Assembly: GCA_900465675.1 (NCBI GenBank)
Contig: UBJR01000019.1
Location: 1-64,000, forward strand
Direction of reading: 5' to 3'
Length of the DNA: 64,000 nt
DNA from: Hyphomicrobiales bacterium
Lineage (GTDB): Bacteria; Pseudomonadota; Alphaproteobacteria; Rhizobiales; Rhizobiaceae
Each line of letters begins with the position of its first letter. The first letter of the stretch is position 1. Both the position numbers and the translations under genes were made by a program. Below the pieces are notes generated by a model. The model worked only from the letters and a program-made list of their open reading frames with translations, did not search any database and was not told the origin of the DNA. Positions 35,389 through 44,651 of the stretch are shown one piece after another.

Positions 35389-36039
35389 TCAGACTCCGGA
35401 AAGGTCATAGGGGCGGGCAAGGACGATCGCGCGGCCACTGCCGAGCGTGAACCGAACCTTGCCTTCTGCCACATTGGAAATGGTACGCGACGAGCCGAAC
35501 GGCAAATGGAAATCCGAGAGCGGATAGCGCGCGTTTTCGATGAAGAGACCGCGCAATTCGCTGAAACCGGGAACCGAGAACAGGCTGTTCTTCGGCAGGT
35601 CGAGCTCGATGGAACCTGAAAGAAGCGGAACCGCTTCCTCCAGCCCCGAAGTGAGCAACAGGTCGATGCCCTGTTCGGCGAGGCTGACGGCATAAAGGAG
35701 ATGCTGAAGCGCATGATCGGACCGTTCCCCCGCCAGCGCACCGGCAAGGATCAGCCGTTTCGCACCGCGGGCTATCGCTTCCGAAACGGCGATCTCACCA
35801 TCCGTCGAGGCTTTGGCCGCGGGATAGGGCTGCTTCGGCACACCCGGAAACGCACCTTCGAGATCCGGTGCGGTGGAATCGAAATCGCCCACCCAGAGCT
35901 CCGGCACGACGCCGAGCTCTGCCGCATGGCGCATGCCGCCATCGGCCGCGATGAACCGGCTGCCGGCAATCGCACTGCGCAGCCGCTCTGTCGGCGTCAG
36001 CTCGCCGCCGAGCAGGATCGTGAAGGTCGTCTGGGTCAT
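35389..36039 (-). CDS. thiN: Thiamine pyrophosphokinase
   Basis: This 216-residue enzyme makes thiamine pyrophosphate from thiamine and ATP. The catalytic domain shows 'IAADGGMRHAAELGVVPELW', 'VGDFDS' and 'STDGEIAVSEAI', and the C-terminal beta sandwich includes 'NVAEGKVRFTLGSG'. ATG 36039 is preferred over a TTG two codons upstream. It precedes the ABC-F gene by three bases. The thiamine importer thiBPQ lies 2.5 kb away on the other strand, so uptake and activation of thiamine are encoded close together. Confidence 0.87.
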   Translation of the reverse strand: MTQTTFTILLGGELTPTERLRSAIAGSRFIAADGGMRHAAELGVVPELWVGDFDSTAPDLEGAFPGVPKQPYPAAKASTDGEIAVSEAIARGAKRLILAGALAGERSDHALQHLLYAVSLAEQGIDLLLTSGLEEAVPLLSGSIELDLPKNSLFSVPGFSELRGLFIENARYPLSDFHLPFGSSRTISNVAEGKVRFTLGSGRAIVLARPYDLSGV

Positions 36040-36087
36040 GGGCAATGCCCATAGCGCAAAGCAGGGGTCGAGGGAAAGGGGCGGGGC

Positions 36088-36615
36088 TTAACCGGGAGTG
36101 CCCTTATCGCGCCGTTCGAAGGCTTTTTCATAACCGTCGATGAAGCGCTCATAGAGTGCTGCGAAGGCATCGACGTCCGTGTCGCTCCAGCCGTCGAGGA
36201 TTTCGGTGATCAACGACAGCTTCTGCGCCCGGATTTCCGACAGCAACCGCTGGCCGATCGGTGTCATCACCACGACGATGCGCCGCGCATCGGCCTGCGA
36301 TGCTTCACGGCGAAGAATGTTACGGCTGACCATGTCGGCGACCACGCGGCTGGCGCGAGACGGATCGATCCGCAGCATTTCTGCAATCATCCCGACCGTC
36401 ACTTCATCGGCCGGCTGCGCACGGCGCACGGCGTCAAGAACATCGAGGTGCGAGAGTTCGAGATCCGGCGCCACGCTCTGGATTGCCAGACGCCCGATCA
36501 GCCGGCGCCCGGTCATCAGCTTCATGCGTGTCATGCTCTGGCCGATGCTGGAAACGCTTTCGTTCTCCAGTGACAGCGGATCAAGCTCGTGAATGCGGGC
36601 GGGTTTCTCGTTCAT
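36088..36615 (-). CDS. MarR-family transcriptional regulator
   Basis: This 175-residue protein has a winged helix typical of MarR ('EMLRIDPSRASRVVADMVSR', about residues 82-101) and dimerisation helices at both ends. It is divergent from an EmrB-type efflux pump and a palindrome overlaps the pump's promoter, so it is probably its repressor, released by a toxic compound. Confidence 0.85.
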   Translation of the reverse strand: MNEKPARIHELDPLSLENESVSSIGQSMTRMKLMTGRRLIGRLAIQSVAPDLELSHLDVLDAVRRAQPADEVTVGMIAEMLRIDPSRASRVVADMVSRNILRREASQADARRIVVVMTPIGQRLLSEIRAQKLSLITEILDGWSDTDVDAFAALYERFIDGYEKAFERRDKGTPG

Positions 36616-36674
36616 GCGCCGAGCATAACAGAAGGCTTGCGCGAAGGAAATATGCCTGCGTCATTCTGGTGTCA

Positions 36675-36704
36675 TTGACATTTATATGCTTTTGTCACAT
36701 AAAT
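36675..36704 (+). promoter_or_regulatory. Promoter with overlapping MarR-type palindrome
   Basis: TTGACA at 36675-36680 and CATAAA at 36698-36703, spaced by 17 bases, form a sigma-70-type promoter reading to the efflux gene. The inverted repeat ATTTATATG/CACATAAAT (36680-36688, 36696-36704; one mismatch) covers the spacer and -10 element, ideal for repression by the divergent MarR protein. Confidence 0.65.
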
Positions 36705-36730
36705 TGGCGATCAAGATTGGAACTGTCTTC

Positions 36731-38266
36731 ATGGATATGCAGCTTGCCTCCCAGCCGCTCGTGACGGATCCCCGCCGCAGGCTTATTCTCTTCCTGTTTC
36801 TGATGACCGCGATGTTCATGGCAACGCTGGACAATCAGATCGTCTCGACGGCGCTGCCGACCATCGTCGGCGAATTCGGCCACCTCGAACGCTTCGGCTG
36901 GATCGGCTCCGCCTATCTGCTGTCGCTGAGCGCCGTCATGCCCGTCTATGGCAAGCTCGGTGACCTCTTCGGCCGCAAATACGTGATGATGACCGCAATC
37001 GCGATCTTCACCGTCGGCTCCGCCGTTTGTGGTCTCGCCGTCTCGATGAACACGCTGATCGCCGCCCGCGTGCTCCAGGGCCTGGGCGGCGGCGGCATCA
37101 TGGTATCGATCTTCGCCGTCAATGCCGATCTCTTCGAGCCGCGCGAACGAGCCCGCTACCAGAGCTATTCCAGCCTGGTGCTGATGGCCTCGAGCGCCAT
37201 CGGCCCCGTTCTCGGCGGCATGATGAGCGATCTCTTCGGCTGGCGCTCGATCTTCCTCGTCAACGTCCCGATCGGTTTCCTTGTCTTGATCGGCCTCGCG
37301 CTGATGCTACCCTACCGCAAACCGCACCGCCGTCCGAAGATCGACTATGCCGGCGCCCTTCTGCTGGCGATGACGACGACGAGCATCGTGCTGATGGCCG
37401 ATGGCAGCGAACTGTTCGGCTCGATCCTGGCGCCGCAGAGCCTGGGGATCATCGGTATCGGCGCGCTTTGCGCCATCGCCTGGGTCTTCGTCGAGCGCCG
37501 CGCCGCCGAACCGATCGTGCCGCTGTCGCTGTTCCGCAACCCGACCTTCCCGCTTCTCCTGATCATGTCGATTACCGGCGGTGGCATCGCTATCGGCATG
37601 GCCAATTACTTCGCGCTGTTCCTGCAGACGACCACGGGCCTGTCGCCCTCGCATGCCGGCCTGCTCTTCGTCATGTTGACCGGCGGCCTCGTCTGCGGCT
37701 CGCTCTTTGCCGGGCGCATGATCTCGCGCACCGGACGCTACAAGCCCTTCGCCATCGCCAGCCTCTCCTGCAGCGCTGTGGCCTTTGCACTCCTGACGCA
37801 GGTCCATGCCGGTACGCCGCTGCCGATTATAGGCTTGCTGATGATGCTGCACGGCATCGGCATCGGTCTGTCGCAGCAGGTGCCTGTGATCGGCGTCCAG
37901 AACGCCGCTCCGGCGCGTGACGTCGGCGCCGCCACCGGCTCCGTCACGTTGTCACGCATGGGTGGCGCATCGATCGCCATCTCGATTTATGGCGCCATCA
38001 TCGGCTCGCAGCTTGCAAAAGTCGGCGTCTCCATTCCGGGCGTTGCCGATATCGAGCAGCTGACGCCAAAGATGATGGCAGCCCTCCCGGAAGCCAGCCG
38101 CCAGGCTGTCGCCGATGCCTATGCCAGCGCCTTCACGCCGCTATTCATGACCTCCTGCGCCTTTGCTTTGATTGGATTGATTGCAGCGCTTTCGCTGAAA
38201 CCGGTCCAGTTGCCGCGCCACGGCGAGACCAAGAACGCGGCCGCGGCGGCCGAAGCCGCCGAGTAA
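36731..38266 (+). CDS. DHA2-family MFS multidrug efflux transporter (EmrB/QacA type)
   Basis: This 511-residue inner-membrane protein has about 14 helices. Motifs of the drug:H+ antiporter family are 'FMATLDNQIVSTALPTIVGE' in helix 1, 'GKLGDLFGRKYVMM' (motif A) and 'RVLQGLGGGGIM' (motif B). It probably exports a toxic hydrophobic compound and is repressed by the divergent MarR protein. ATG 36731 is taken as start; the frame opens at 36686, inside the palindrome region. Confidence 0.87.
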   Translation: MDMQLASQPLVTDPRRRLILFLFLMTAMFMATLDNQIVSTALPTIVGEFGHLERFGWIGSAYLLSLSAVMPVYGKLGDLFGRKYVMMTAIAIFTVGSAVCGLAVSMNTLIAARVLQGLGGGGIMVSIFAVNADLFEPRERARYQSYSSLVLMASSAIGPVLGGMMSDLFGWRSIFLVNVPIGFLVLIGLALMLPYRKPHRRPKIDYAGALLLAMTTTSIVLMADGSELFGSILAPQSLGIIGIGALCAIAWVFVERRAAEPIVPLSLFRNPTFPLLLIMSITGGGIAIGMANYFALFLQTTTGLSPSHAGLLFVMLTGGLVCGSLFAGRMISRTGRYKPFAIASLSCSAVAFALLTQVHAGTPLPIIGLLMMLHGIGIGLSQQVPVIGVQNAAPARDVGAATGSVTLSRMGGASIAISIYGAIIGSQLAKVGVSIPGVADIEQLTPKMMAALPEASRQAVADAYASAFTPLFMTSCAFALIGLIAALSLKPVQLPRHGETKNAAAAAEAAE

Positions 38267-38269
38267 AAG

Positions 38270-38290
38270 CAAGGGCGCGCTGCGCCCTTG
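38270..38290 (+). terminator. Hairpin after the efflux gene
   Basis: A perfect 9-bp inverted repeat (CAAGGGCGC/GCGCCCTTG) follows the stop by three bases. No T-run follows, so intrinsic termination is doubtful. Confidence 0.45.
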
Positions 38291-38325
38291 TCATAAAGCC
38301 TTCATCGCTATACATCTGCCAACGC

Positions 38326-38423
38326 TCTAACGGGGTGCCCTGTATCCGCAAGGATATCTGGCTGAGAGGCTTTCAAGCCAACCCGCGGAACCTGATCCGG
38401 CTAACACCGGCGGAGGGATTAGA
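38326..38423 (+). ncRNA. TPP riboswitch (THI element) upstream of thiB
   Basis: Conserved THI-box pieces are present in order: GGGGTGCC, GGCTGAGAGG, GAACCTGATCCGG, ACACCGGCGGAGGGA. P1 can form from TCTAA (38326-38330) and TTAGA (38419-38423). It binds thiamine pyrophosphate and should lower thiBPQ expression; the thiB ribosome site starts about 50 bases further on. Confidence 0.95.
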
Positions 38424-38483
38424 CGCGTGACACCAGGCACCGCCCTTTTCCCCATGACACAACTTTTTAGGAGGAGGCGCGCC

Positions 38484-39506
38484 ATGCCCGGCCGCAAACC
38501 ATTGATCGCATCATTCGCCACGGCTTTCCTTGCCGCAACCGTCACTCTGTCGCAGGCGCAGGCCGCGGACAAGACGCTGACGGTCTACACCTACGAGAGC
38601 TTCACCTCGGAATGGGGCCCCGGCCCCAAGGTCAAGGAAGCCTTCGAGAAGACCTGCGCCTGCACGGTCAATTTCGTCAGCGTCGCCGATGGCGTGGCGC
38701 TTCTCTCCCGCCTCAAGCTCGAAGGCGCCTCGACCAAGGCCGACGTCGTGCTCGGCATCGATACCAACCTGATCACCGAAGCCAAGGATACCGGCCTGTT
38801 CGACGTAAGCGGCGTCGATACCAGCGCTCTCAAGGTGCCCGGCGACTTCAAGGACGATGTCTTCGTTCCCTATGACTACGGCCACTTCGCCATCATCTAC
38901 GACACGCAGACCATCAAGAACCCGCCGAAAAGCATGCAGGAACTGGTCGATGGCGACCCATCGCAAAAGATCGTCATCGAGGATCCGCGCACCTCGACGC
39001 CCGGCCTTGGCCTGCTGCTCTGGGTGAAGTCCGTCTATGGCGACAAGGCGCCCGAAGCATGGACGAAGCTCAAGAGCCGCATCCTGACGGTGACGCCCGG
39101 CTGGTCTGAAGCCTATGGCCTGTTCACCAAGGGCGAGGCGCCGATGGTACTGTCCTACACGACCTCACCAGCCTATCACATGGTCGCCGAGAATACCGAT
39201 CGCTATCAGGCCGCCGCTTTCTCCGAAGGTCACTATATCCAGATCGAGGTCGCCGGCCTGCTTAAGAACGCTCCTGACAAGGATCTTGCTCGTGACTTCC
39301 TGAAATTCATGGTCACACCGGGTTTCCAGGACACGATCCCGACCAACAACTGGATGATGCCTGTTGCGGCCACCTCCACGCCGCTGCCGGATGCCTTCGG
39401 CAAGCTGGTCAATCCGTCCAAGACCTTCCTGATGAGCCCGGATGAAGTCGCCAAAAAACGCAAGGCGTGGATCGACGAGTGGCTGGCAGCCATGAGCATG
39501 AACTGA
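38484..39506 (+). CDS. thiB: Thiamine-binding periplasmic protein
   Basis: This 340-residue solute-binding protein has a signal peptide (about residues 1-28, ending AQA) and the thiamine-binding family start 'LTVYTYESFTSEWGPGPKVK'. It captures thiamine or its phosphates for ThiP/ThiQ. ATG 38484 has AGGAGGAGG upstream; a GTG at 38427 is in frame but adjoins the riboswitch. Its TGA overlaps the thiP ATG. Confidence 0.93.
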   Translation: MPGRKPLIASFATAFLAATVTLSQAQAADKTLTVYTYESFTSEWGPGPKVKEAFEKTCACTVNFVSVADGVALLSRLKLEGASTKADVVLGIDTNLITEAKDTGLFDVSGVDTSALKVPGDFKDDVFVPYDYGHFAIIYDTQTIKNPPKSMQELVDGDPSQKIVIEDPRTSTPGLGLLLWVKSVYGDKAPEAWTKLKSRILTVTPGWSEAYGLFTKGEAPMVLSYTTSPAYHMVAENTDRYQAAAFSEGHYIQIEVAGLLKNAPDKDLARDFLKFMVTPGFQDTIPTNNWMMPVAATSTPLPDAFGKLVNPSKTFLMSPDEVAKKRKAWIDEWLAAMSMN

Positions 39507-41143
39507 TGCTGCAGACGGCGGCGGAGCGGCGAAATGCGCTGGTGGGAGGGGCAATCGGCATCGCCGCCATCCTGCTTTTCATCGGCATCGCCGCCATCTC
39601 GCTTGCTGCCTCCGGCGGCAGCAATGCGTTCGCCGGCATCATCTCGGATTCCTACATTCTCCGCGTCCTTCGCTTCACGCTGCTGCAAGCCGTCCTTTCG
39701 ACCTTGCTCTCCGTTATCCTGGCTCTGCCCGTCGCGCGGGCACTTGCCCGGCAACCTAACTTTCCTGGCCGTATTTGGATCATCCGGTTGATGGCCGTGC
39801 CGATGGGACTGCCCGTTCTGATCGGCGCGCTTGGGTTGATCGGCATTTGGGGACGGCAGGGCGTGCTCAATACCGCATTGCTCAAGCTCGGCCTGTCCGA
39901 ACCCGTCACCATCTACGGACTGACCGGCATCTTGCTCGCCCACGTCTTCTTCAATCTGCCTTTGGCATGCCGACTGATGCTCGCCGGTCTGGAGAGACTG
40001 CCCTCCGAATACTGGCTGATGGCAAGCAATCTCGACATGCGCCCGCGCGCCGTTTTCCGCTTCATCGAATGGCCGGCGATCCGCGGCCTGATCCCCGGCA
40101 TTTCTGGGCTGATCTTCATGCTCTGCGCCACCAGTTTCACGCTGGTACTGACGCTTGGCGGCGGACCAGCGGCAACGACGATCGAGGTGGCGATCTACCA
40201 GTCGCTGCGTTTCGATTTCGACCCGGGCCGAGCGGTAGCTCTGTCCTTGCTGCAGATTGCCCTGACCGGCCTCATCCTCGGCGCCATGTCGTTTCTCCCC
40301 GCCAGCCGTGATGAAGGGCTGACCGCCGGACGCCACTCCATGCGTTTCGATGGCAGAATGCCAATGGCAAAACTGTCAGATGGCCTGCTCCTCGCTCTCG
40401 CCACGGCTTTTCTAATCTCGCCATTGCTCTCCGTGTTGGTAGCCGGCCTGAGAGCCGACCTCCCGAAGCTGGTCGGCGAGCCGGTCTTCTGGCAGGCCGC
40501 AGCGATGAGCTGCGGCATATCCCTTTCCGCCGCCACATTGGCCCTTGTCGTGTCAGCAGCCCTGATCCGCGCCCGCCAGACCATCAGCGCAGACAAGCGC
40601 TCCAAGCGCGGCAGCCGCGCCCTCTACGCCGCGATAGGCGGAGCCTCGTCAATGGTGCTGCTGGCGCCTCCCGTAGTTCTTGCGACCGGCTGGTTCATGG
40701 CGCTCAGGCCATTCGGCGACGCCTCTGTTTTTGCGCCTGTCCTTGTGGTCCTGATCAATATGCTGATGGCCCTGCCCTTCGTCATGCGCGTGCTCGAACC
40801 GGCTTATCTCGTCCATCAGCGGCGCACCGCGCGCCTATCGGCAAGCCTCGGCATAACCGGCCAGGCGCGGCTGCGGCTCATCGACTGGCCGGGGCTGCGC
40901 AAGCCGTTGCTGACCGCCCTGTCTTTCGCCATGGCGCTGTCGCTCGGCGATCTCGGCGCTGTCGCCATGTTCGGATCCGATAGCTTTGTCACGCTTCCAT
41001 GGCTGGTCTACAGCCGCATGGGAAGCTACAGAACCAACGATGCCGATGGCCTTGCGCTGATCCTCGGCGTCATTTGCCTATTGCTGACGATCGCCGGAAC
41101 ATCCGGCCAGGTGCGAGGACATGGTGCCGATGACGGCCGCTGA
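39506..41143 (+). CDS. thiP: Thiamine ABC transporter permease
   Basis: This 545-residue inner-membrane protein has two permease halves of about six helices each, as ThiP and FbpB proteins do. EAA-type loops are seen in 'YWLMASNLDMRPRAVFRFIE' and 'SASLGITGQARLRLIDWPGL'. The start overlaps the thiB stop (TGATG), and the 3' end overlaps thiQ by 23 bases, so the three genes are coupled. Confidence 0.92.
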   Translation: MLQTAAERRNALVGGAIGIAAILLFIGIAAISLAASGGSNAFAGIISDSYILRVLRFTLLQAVLSTLLSVILALPVARALARQPNFPGRIWIIRLMAVPMGLPVLIGALGLIGIWGRQGVLNTALLKLGLSEPVTIYGLTGILLAHVFFNLPLACRLMLAGLERLPSEYWLMASNLDMRPRAVFRFIEWPAIRGLIPGISGLIFMLCATSFTLVLTLGGGPAATTIEVAIYQSLRFDFDPGRAVALSLLQIALTGLILGAMSFLPASRDEGLTAGRHSMRFDGRMPMAKLSDGLLLALATAFLISPLLSVLVAGLRADLPKLVGEPVFWQAAAMSCGISLSAATLALVVSAALIRARQTISADKRSKRGSRALYAAIGGASSMVLLAPPVVLATGWFMALRPFGDASVFAPVLVVLINMLMALPFVMRVLEPAYLVHQRRTARLSASLGITGQARLRLIDWPGLRKPLLTALSFAMALSLGDLGAVAMFGSDSFVTLPWLVYSRMGSYRTNDADGLALILGVICLLLTIAGTSGQVRGHGADDGR

Positions 41144-41840
41144 TATCACCATGCAGAACGTTCGCCTGACGCTCGGCAGCCACGCCTTCCATTTCGATTG
41201 CACGCTGCCCCGCGGCCAGATCATTGCCGTGACAGGCCCATCGGGCGCCGGCAAATCGACCTTCCTCAATCTGCTGGCGGGTTTCGAGACGCCGGAGAGC
41301 GGCCGCGTTCTGCTCGCCGGACATGATGTTACCGGCAGTCACCCGGCCGAGCGGCCCGTCTCGCTTATCTTTCAGGACAACAATCTCTTCGCTCATCTCG
41401 ATATCTTCACCAATGTCGGGCTGGGCATCAATCCGGCCCTGAAGCTCACACCGGCGGACCGCAGCCGCATCTCGGCCGCGCTGGCTCAGGTCGGCCTGAC
41501 TGGCTTCGAAAAAAGGCTTCCGGCAACGCTTTCCGGCGGCGAACGGCAGCGCGCCGCCTTTGCCCGCGCCCTCGTCCGCAAGCGGCCGATCCTGCTTCTC
41601 GACGAACCCTTTGCCGCCCTCGACCCCAGCCTGCGCAACGGAATGGCGGAGCTTCTGACGGCAATGCAGCGCGAGACCGGAGCGACCGTCATCATCGTTT
41701 CACATGACCCCGATGAGGTTCGCCGCATTGCACAATATGGCGTTTTCATCGACCATGGCGCGATTGCGCTCGCCGCGCCGTTGAGCGAATATCTGGCTGA
41801 TCAGAGCACGCCCGCATTGCGGCAATTTCTGCAGGGCTGA
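41121..41840 (+). CDS. thiQ: Thiamine ABC transporter ATP-binding protein
   Basis: This 239-residue ATPase has Walker A GPSGAGKST, signature LSGGERQR and Walker B ILLLDEPFAALD. Short length without a TOBE domain fits ThiQ. ATG 41121 lies inside thiP; a second ATG at 41130 is also possible. It energises thiamine uptake with ThiB and ThiP. Confidence 0.92.
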   Translation: MVPMTAADITMQNVRLTLGSHAFHFDCTLPRGQIIAVTGPSGAGKSTFLNLLAGFETPESGRVLLAGHDVTGSHPAERPVSLIFQDNNLFAHLDIFTNVGLGINPALKLTPADRSRISAALAQVGLTGFEKRLPATLSGGERQRAAFARALVRKRPILLLDEPFAALDPSLRNGMAELLTAMQRETGATVIIVSHDPDEVRRIAQYGVFIDHGAIALAAPLSEYLADQSTPALRQFLQG

Positions 41841-42119
41841 CGAATATCCACGCCGCGATGGCACTTTCGCCACAATTTCATCGGAGCGAAAGAACTCCTT
41901 AACCACGCTAAGCTTGCTAAATTACAACGGCGCCATAATTACGCAGAGTCTCGCTATGCAACCGATGCGGAAATCAGCTACAGCAATGACGTCTGTTCCC
42001 CCGTTGTGCAATGCGAGAAGCGGGATGGACGCCTGTTGAACCCCGTTGGAAGTGGCCGGATCGAACATTTGGCGAGCCGGCCGAAAAGCAAGATGATTCG
42101 GAGAGCCAGACTGGACAGC

Positions 42120-43637
42120 ATGACGACGTGGACGAGACCCGCGCCTTCCAGGAACGTGCTATCCGCTTTGCGTCAACGGGGACGGCATGCGCTGCTTTTG
42201 ACGGCAGCTGCCATGGCTCTCAACGGCTGTCAGTCAATCATCGAACAGTCCTACCAGCCGACGGTTTCCCCCTCGTCAAATCCGCAGATCGTCGATGAGG
42301 TCCAGAAGAACGACCCGCGCGCCGCGATGGGTGCCCGGGAGCATCCGCGCATCGTCGCCAGCTATGGCGGCGAATACAAGGATGCCAAGACCGAGCGGCT
42401 TGTCGCCCGCATTGCCGGCGCCCTGACGGCGGTTTCCGAAAATCCGAGCCAGTCCTACCGCATCACCATCCTGAATTCGCCGGCGATCAATGCCTTCGCG
42501 CTTCCGGGCGGCTACCTCTATGTGACCCGCGGCCTGCTGGCGCTCGCCAACGACGCTTCCGAAGTCGCTGCCGTCCTATCGCATGAGATGGGCCACGTGA
42601 CCGCGAACCACGGCATCGAGCGCCAGAAGCGCGAAGAGGCGGAAGTCATTGCCAGTCGCGTGGTTGCCGAAGTCCTGTCGAGCGATATCGCCGGCAAGCA
42701 GGCGCTCGCCCGCGGCAAGCTGCGTCTCGCCGCCTTCTCCCGCCAGCAGGAACTGCAGGCCGACGTGATCGGCGTGCGCATGCTGGGCGAGGCAGGCTAC
42801 GATCCCTACTCGGCGGCACGCTTCCTTGACAGCATGGCCGCTTACAGCCGCTTCATGTCGGCCGATCCCGACGCCGACCAGAGCCTCGACTTCCTGTCGA
42901 GCCACCCGAATTCGGCCCAGCGCATCGAGCTTGCGCGTGACCACGCCCGCGCCTTCGGCCAGGAAGGCAAGGTCGGCGATAAGGGCCGTGACTATTATCT
43001 CGATGGCATCGACGGCCTGCTCTACGGCGACAGCCCGGAAGAGGGCTATGTGCGCGGCCAGACCTTCCTGCATGGCGGCCTCGGCATCCGCTTCGACGTA
43101 CCGCCCGATTTCACCATCGACAACAAGGTCGAAGCCGTCATGGCGACCGGCCCGGGCGATGTCGCGATCCGCTTCGACGGCGTGGCCGACAGCAACAACC
43201 AGAGCCTGACGAACTACATCTCAAGCGGCTGGGTGACCGGCCTCGACCCGTCGACGATCCAGCCGACGACAATCAACGGCATGGAAGCCGCAACCGCCCG
43301 CGCCAGCGCCGATCGCTGGGATTTCGACGTAACCGTCATCCGCAACAACCAGCAGATCTTCCGTTTCCTGACGGCCGTACCGAAGGGCAGCACAGCGCTG
43401 CAGCAGACGGCGGACGTGCTGAGAGCAAGCTTCCGCCGCATGACGCCGGACGAGATGTCGTCGCTGAAGCCGCTGCGCATCCGCGTCGTCACGGTACGTG
43501 CCGGCGACAACATTACCACGCTCGCGGCCCGGATGATGGGCACCGATCGCAAGCTCGACCTTTTCAAGCTGATCAACGCCCTGCCGATGGGCGCGTCCGT
43601 TGCACCCGGCGACCGCGTGAAAATCATCGCCGAATAA
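42120..43637 (+). CDS. M48-family metalloprotease lipoprotein with LysM-like tail
   Basis: This 505-residue protein has a lipoprotein signal with lipobox LNGC (Cys37) and the zinc-protease motif HEMGH at residues 155-159. The C-terminal fifth ('VRAGDNITTLAARMMG' to 'APGDRVKIIAE') resembles a LysM peptidoglycan-binding domain. It is a periplasmic quality-control protease of the BepA/LoiP kind, though without evident TPR repeats. Start codon is uncertain: ATG 42120 gives a compact signal; ATGs at 42006 and 42093 are in frame. No operon partner is seen. Confidence 0.83.
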   Translation: MTTWTRPAPSRNVLSALRQRGRHALLLTAAAMALNGCQSIIEQSYQPTVSPSSNPQIVDEVQKNDPRAAMGAREHPRIVASYGGEYKDAKTERLVARIAGALTAVSENPSQSYRITILNSPAINAFALPGGYLYVTRGLLALANDASEVAAVLSHEMGHVTANHGIERQKREEAEVIASRVVAEVLSSDIAGKQALARGKLRLAAFSRQQELQADVIGVRMLGEAGYDPYSAARFLDSMAAYSRFMSADPDADQSLDFLSSHPNSAQRIELARDHARAFGQEGKVGDKGRDYYLDGIDGLLYGDSPEEGYVRGQTFLHGGLGIRFDVPPDFTIDNKVEAVMATGPGDVAIRFDGVADSNNQSLTNYISSGWVTGLDPSTIQPTTINGMEAATARASADRWDFDVTVIRNNQQIFRFLTAVPKGSTALQQTADVLRASFRRMTPDEMSSLKPLRIRVVTVRAGDNITTLAARMMGTDRKLDLFKLINALPMGASVAPGDRVKIIAE

Positions 43638-43661
43638 AAAAGGCCCGGTGCGAACCGGGCC
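43635..43661 (-). terminator. Intrinsic terminator after rpoH (possibly bidirectional)
   Basis: A perfect 8-bp stem GGCCCGGT/ACCGGGCC with GCGA loop is followed on the minus strand by TTTTTT. It lies between the convergent M48 and rpoH genes. Confidence 0.88.
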
Positions 43662-43691
43662 AGTCTGTGCTTCTGGGAGTAAAGACTACTT

Positions 43692-44555
43692 TCAGGCGTA
43701 GGCGGCCATATGCGGATCGGCGCTGACAAGCGCGCTGCGCAACTTTTCCATCGCCCGGCTCTCGATCTGGCGTACCCGCTCCTTCGAAATTCCGAGATCG
43801 GCGCCGAGCTCTTCGAGAGTCGCCCCGTCTTCGGCCAGGCGCCGTGCACTGATGATCTTCATCTCGCGCTCGTTGAGATGCGTCAGCGCCGAGGCCAGCC
43901 AGACGCGGCGGCGCTCGCCGTCGATCATGTTCGTCACCTGCTCGTCCGGCAGCGGCTCGTTGCTGACGAGGAAATCCATCTTCTCGGCACTGTCGGCGTC
44001 CCCGGAGACCGAAGGCGCCTGCAACGACGCATCGTTGCTCGAGAGCCGCGCATCCATCGTCTGCACGTCCGCAAGGCTGACGCCGAGCGCAGCAGCGATT
44101 TCCTGATGAATCGACTGCACGGTCAGCTGGGTGTCGCCACGCGCCAGCTTGGCGCGCAACCGGCGAAGGTTGAAGAACAGCGCCTTCTGCGCCGAGCTTG
44201 TGCCGCCGCGAACGATCGACCAGTTTCGCAGGATATAATCCTGGATGGAGGCACGGATCCACCAGCTGGCATAGGTCGAAAACCGCACTTCGCGTTCGGG
44301 CTCGAACCGCGCTGCAGCTTCAAGCAGACCGACATACCCTTCCTGGACGAGATCGCTCATCGGCAGGCCGAAATTGCGGAACTTGCCGGCCATTGAGATG
44401 ACAAGACGCATATGCGCCATGGCGATCTGGTTGCGCGCGCCGCGGTCGTCATTGTCCTTCCAGCGGATCGCCAGCTGATGCTCTTCCTCGCGGGCAAGAT
44501 AGGGAGCCGCCATCGCAATTTTGATCATGCGCCGGTCTGCAGACATGTTCCTCAT
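43692..44555 (-). CDS. rpoH: RNA polymerase sigma-32 type factor (RpoH)
   Basis: This 287-residue sigma factor has region 2 ('FGLPMSDLVQEGYVGLLEAA', 'RFSTYASWWIRASIQDYILR') and region 4 ('GATLEELGADLGISKERVRQ'), and the RpoH box 'QKALFFNLRRLRAKL' between them. It directs heat and stress genes. Rhizobia usually have two or more rpoH copies; the EcfG-type promoter 300 bases upstream suggests this could be the stress-controlled RpoH2, but paralog assignment needs comparison. TAGGAGA precedes the ATG. Confidence 0.88.
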   Translation of the reverse strand: MRNMSADRRMIKIAMAAPYLAREEEHQLAIRWKDNDDRGARNQIAMAHMRLVISMAGKFRNFGLPMSDLVQEGYVGLLEAAARFEPEREVRFSTYASWWIRASIQDYILRNWSIVRGGTSSAQKALFFNLRRLRAKLARGDTQLTVQSIHQEIAAALGVSLADVQTMDARLSSNDASLQAPSVSGDADSAEKMDFLVSNEPLPDEQVTNMIDGERRRVWLASALTHLNEREMKIISARRLAEDGATLEELGADLGISKERVRQIESRAMEKLRSALVSADPHMAAYA

Positions 44556-44651
44556 ATCGGTCTCCTAAAATCAGGCCTCGCGCCCAAACAAAAAACAACG
44601 AAGGTTGGTTTCCAGAACGTCGCCGCCCGGATCAAATTCAGCTCTCGAATG

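Noticed and set aside
38427..38483. Upstream GTG start for thiB
   Set aside because: It begins right after the riboswitch and lacks a ribosome site; ATG 38484 has AGGAGG and gives a normal signal peptide.
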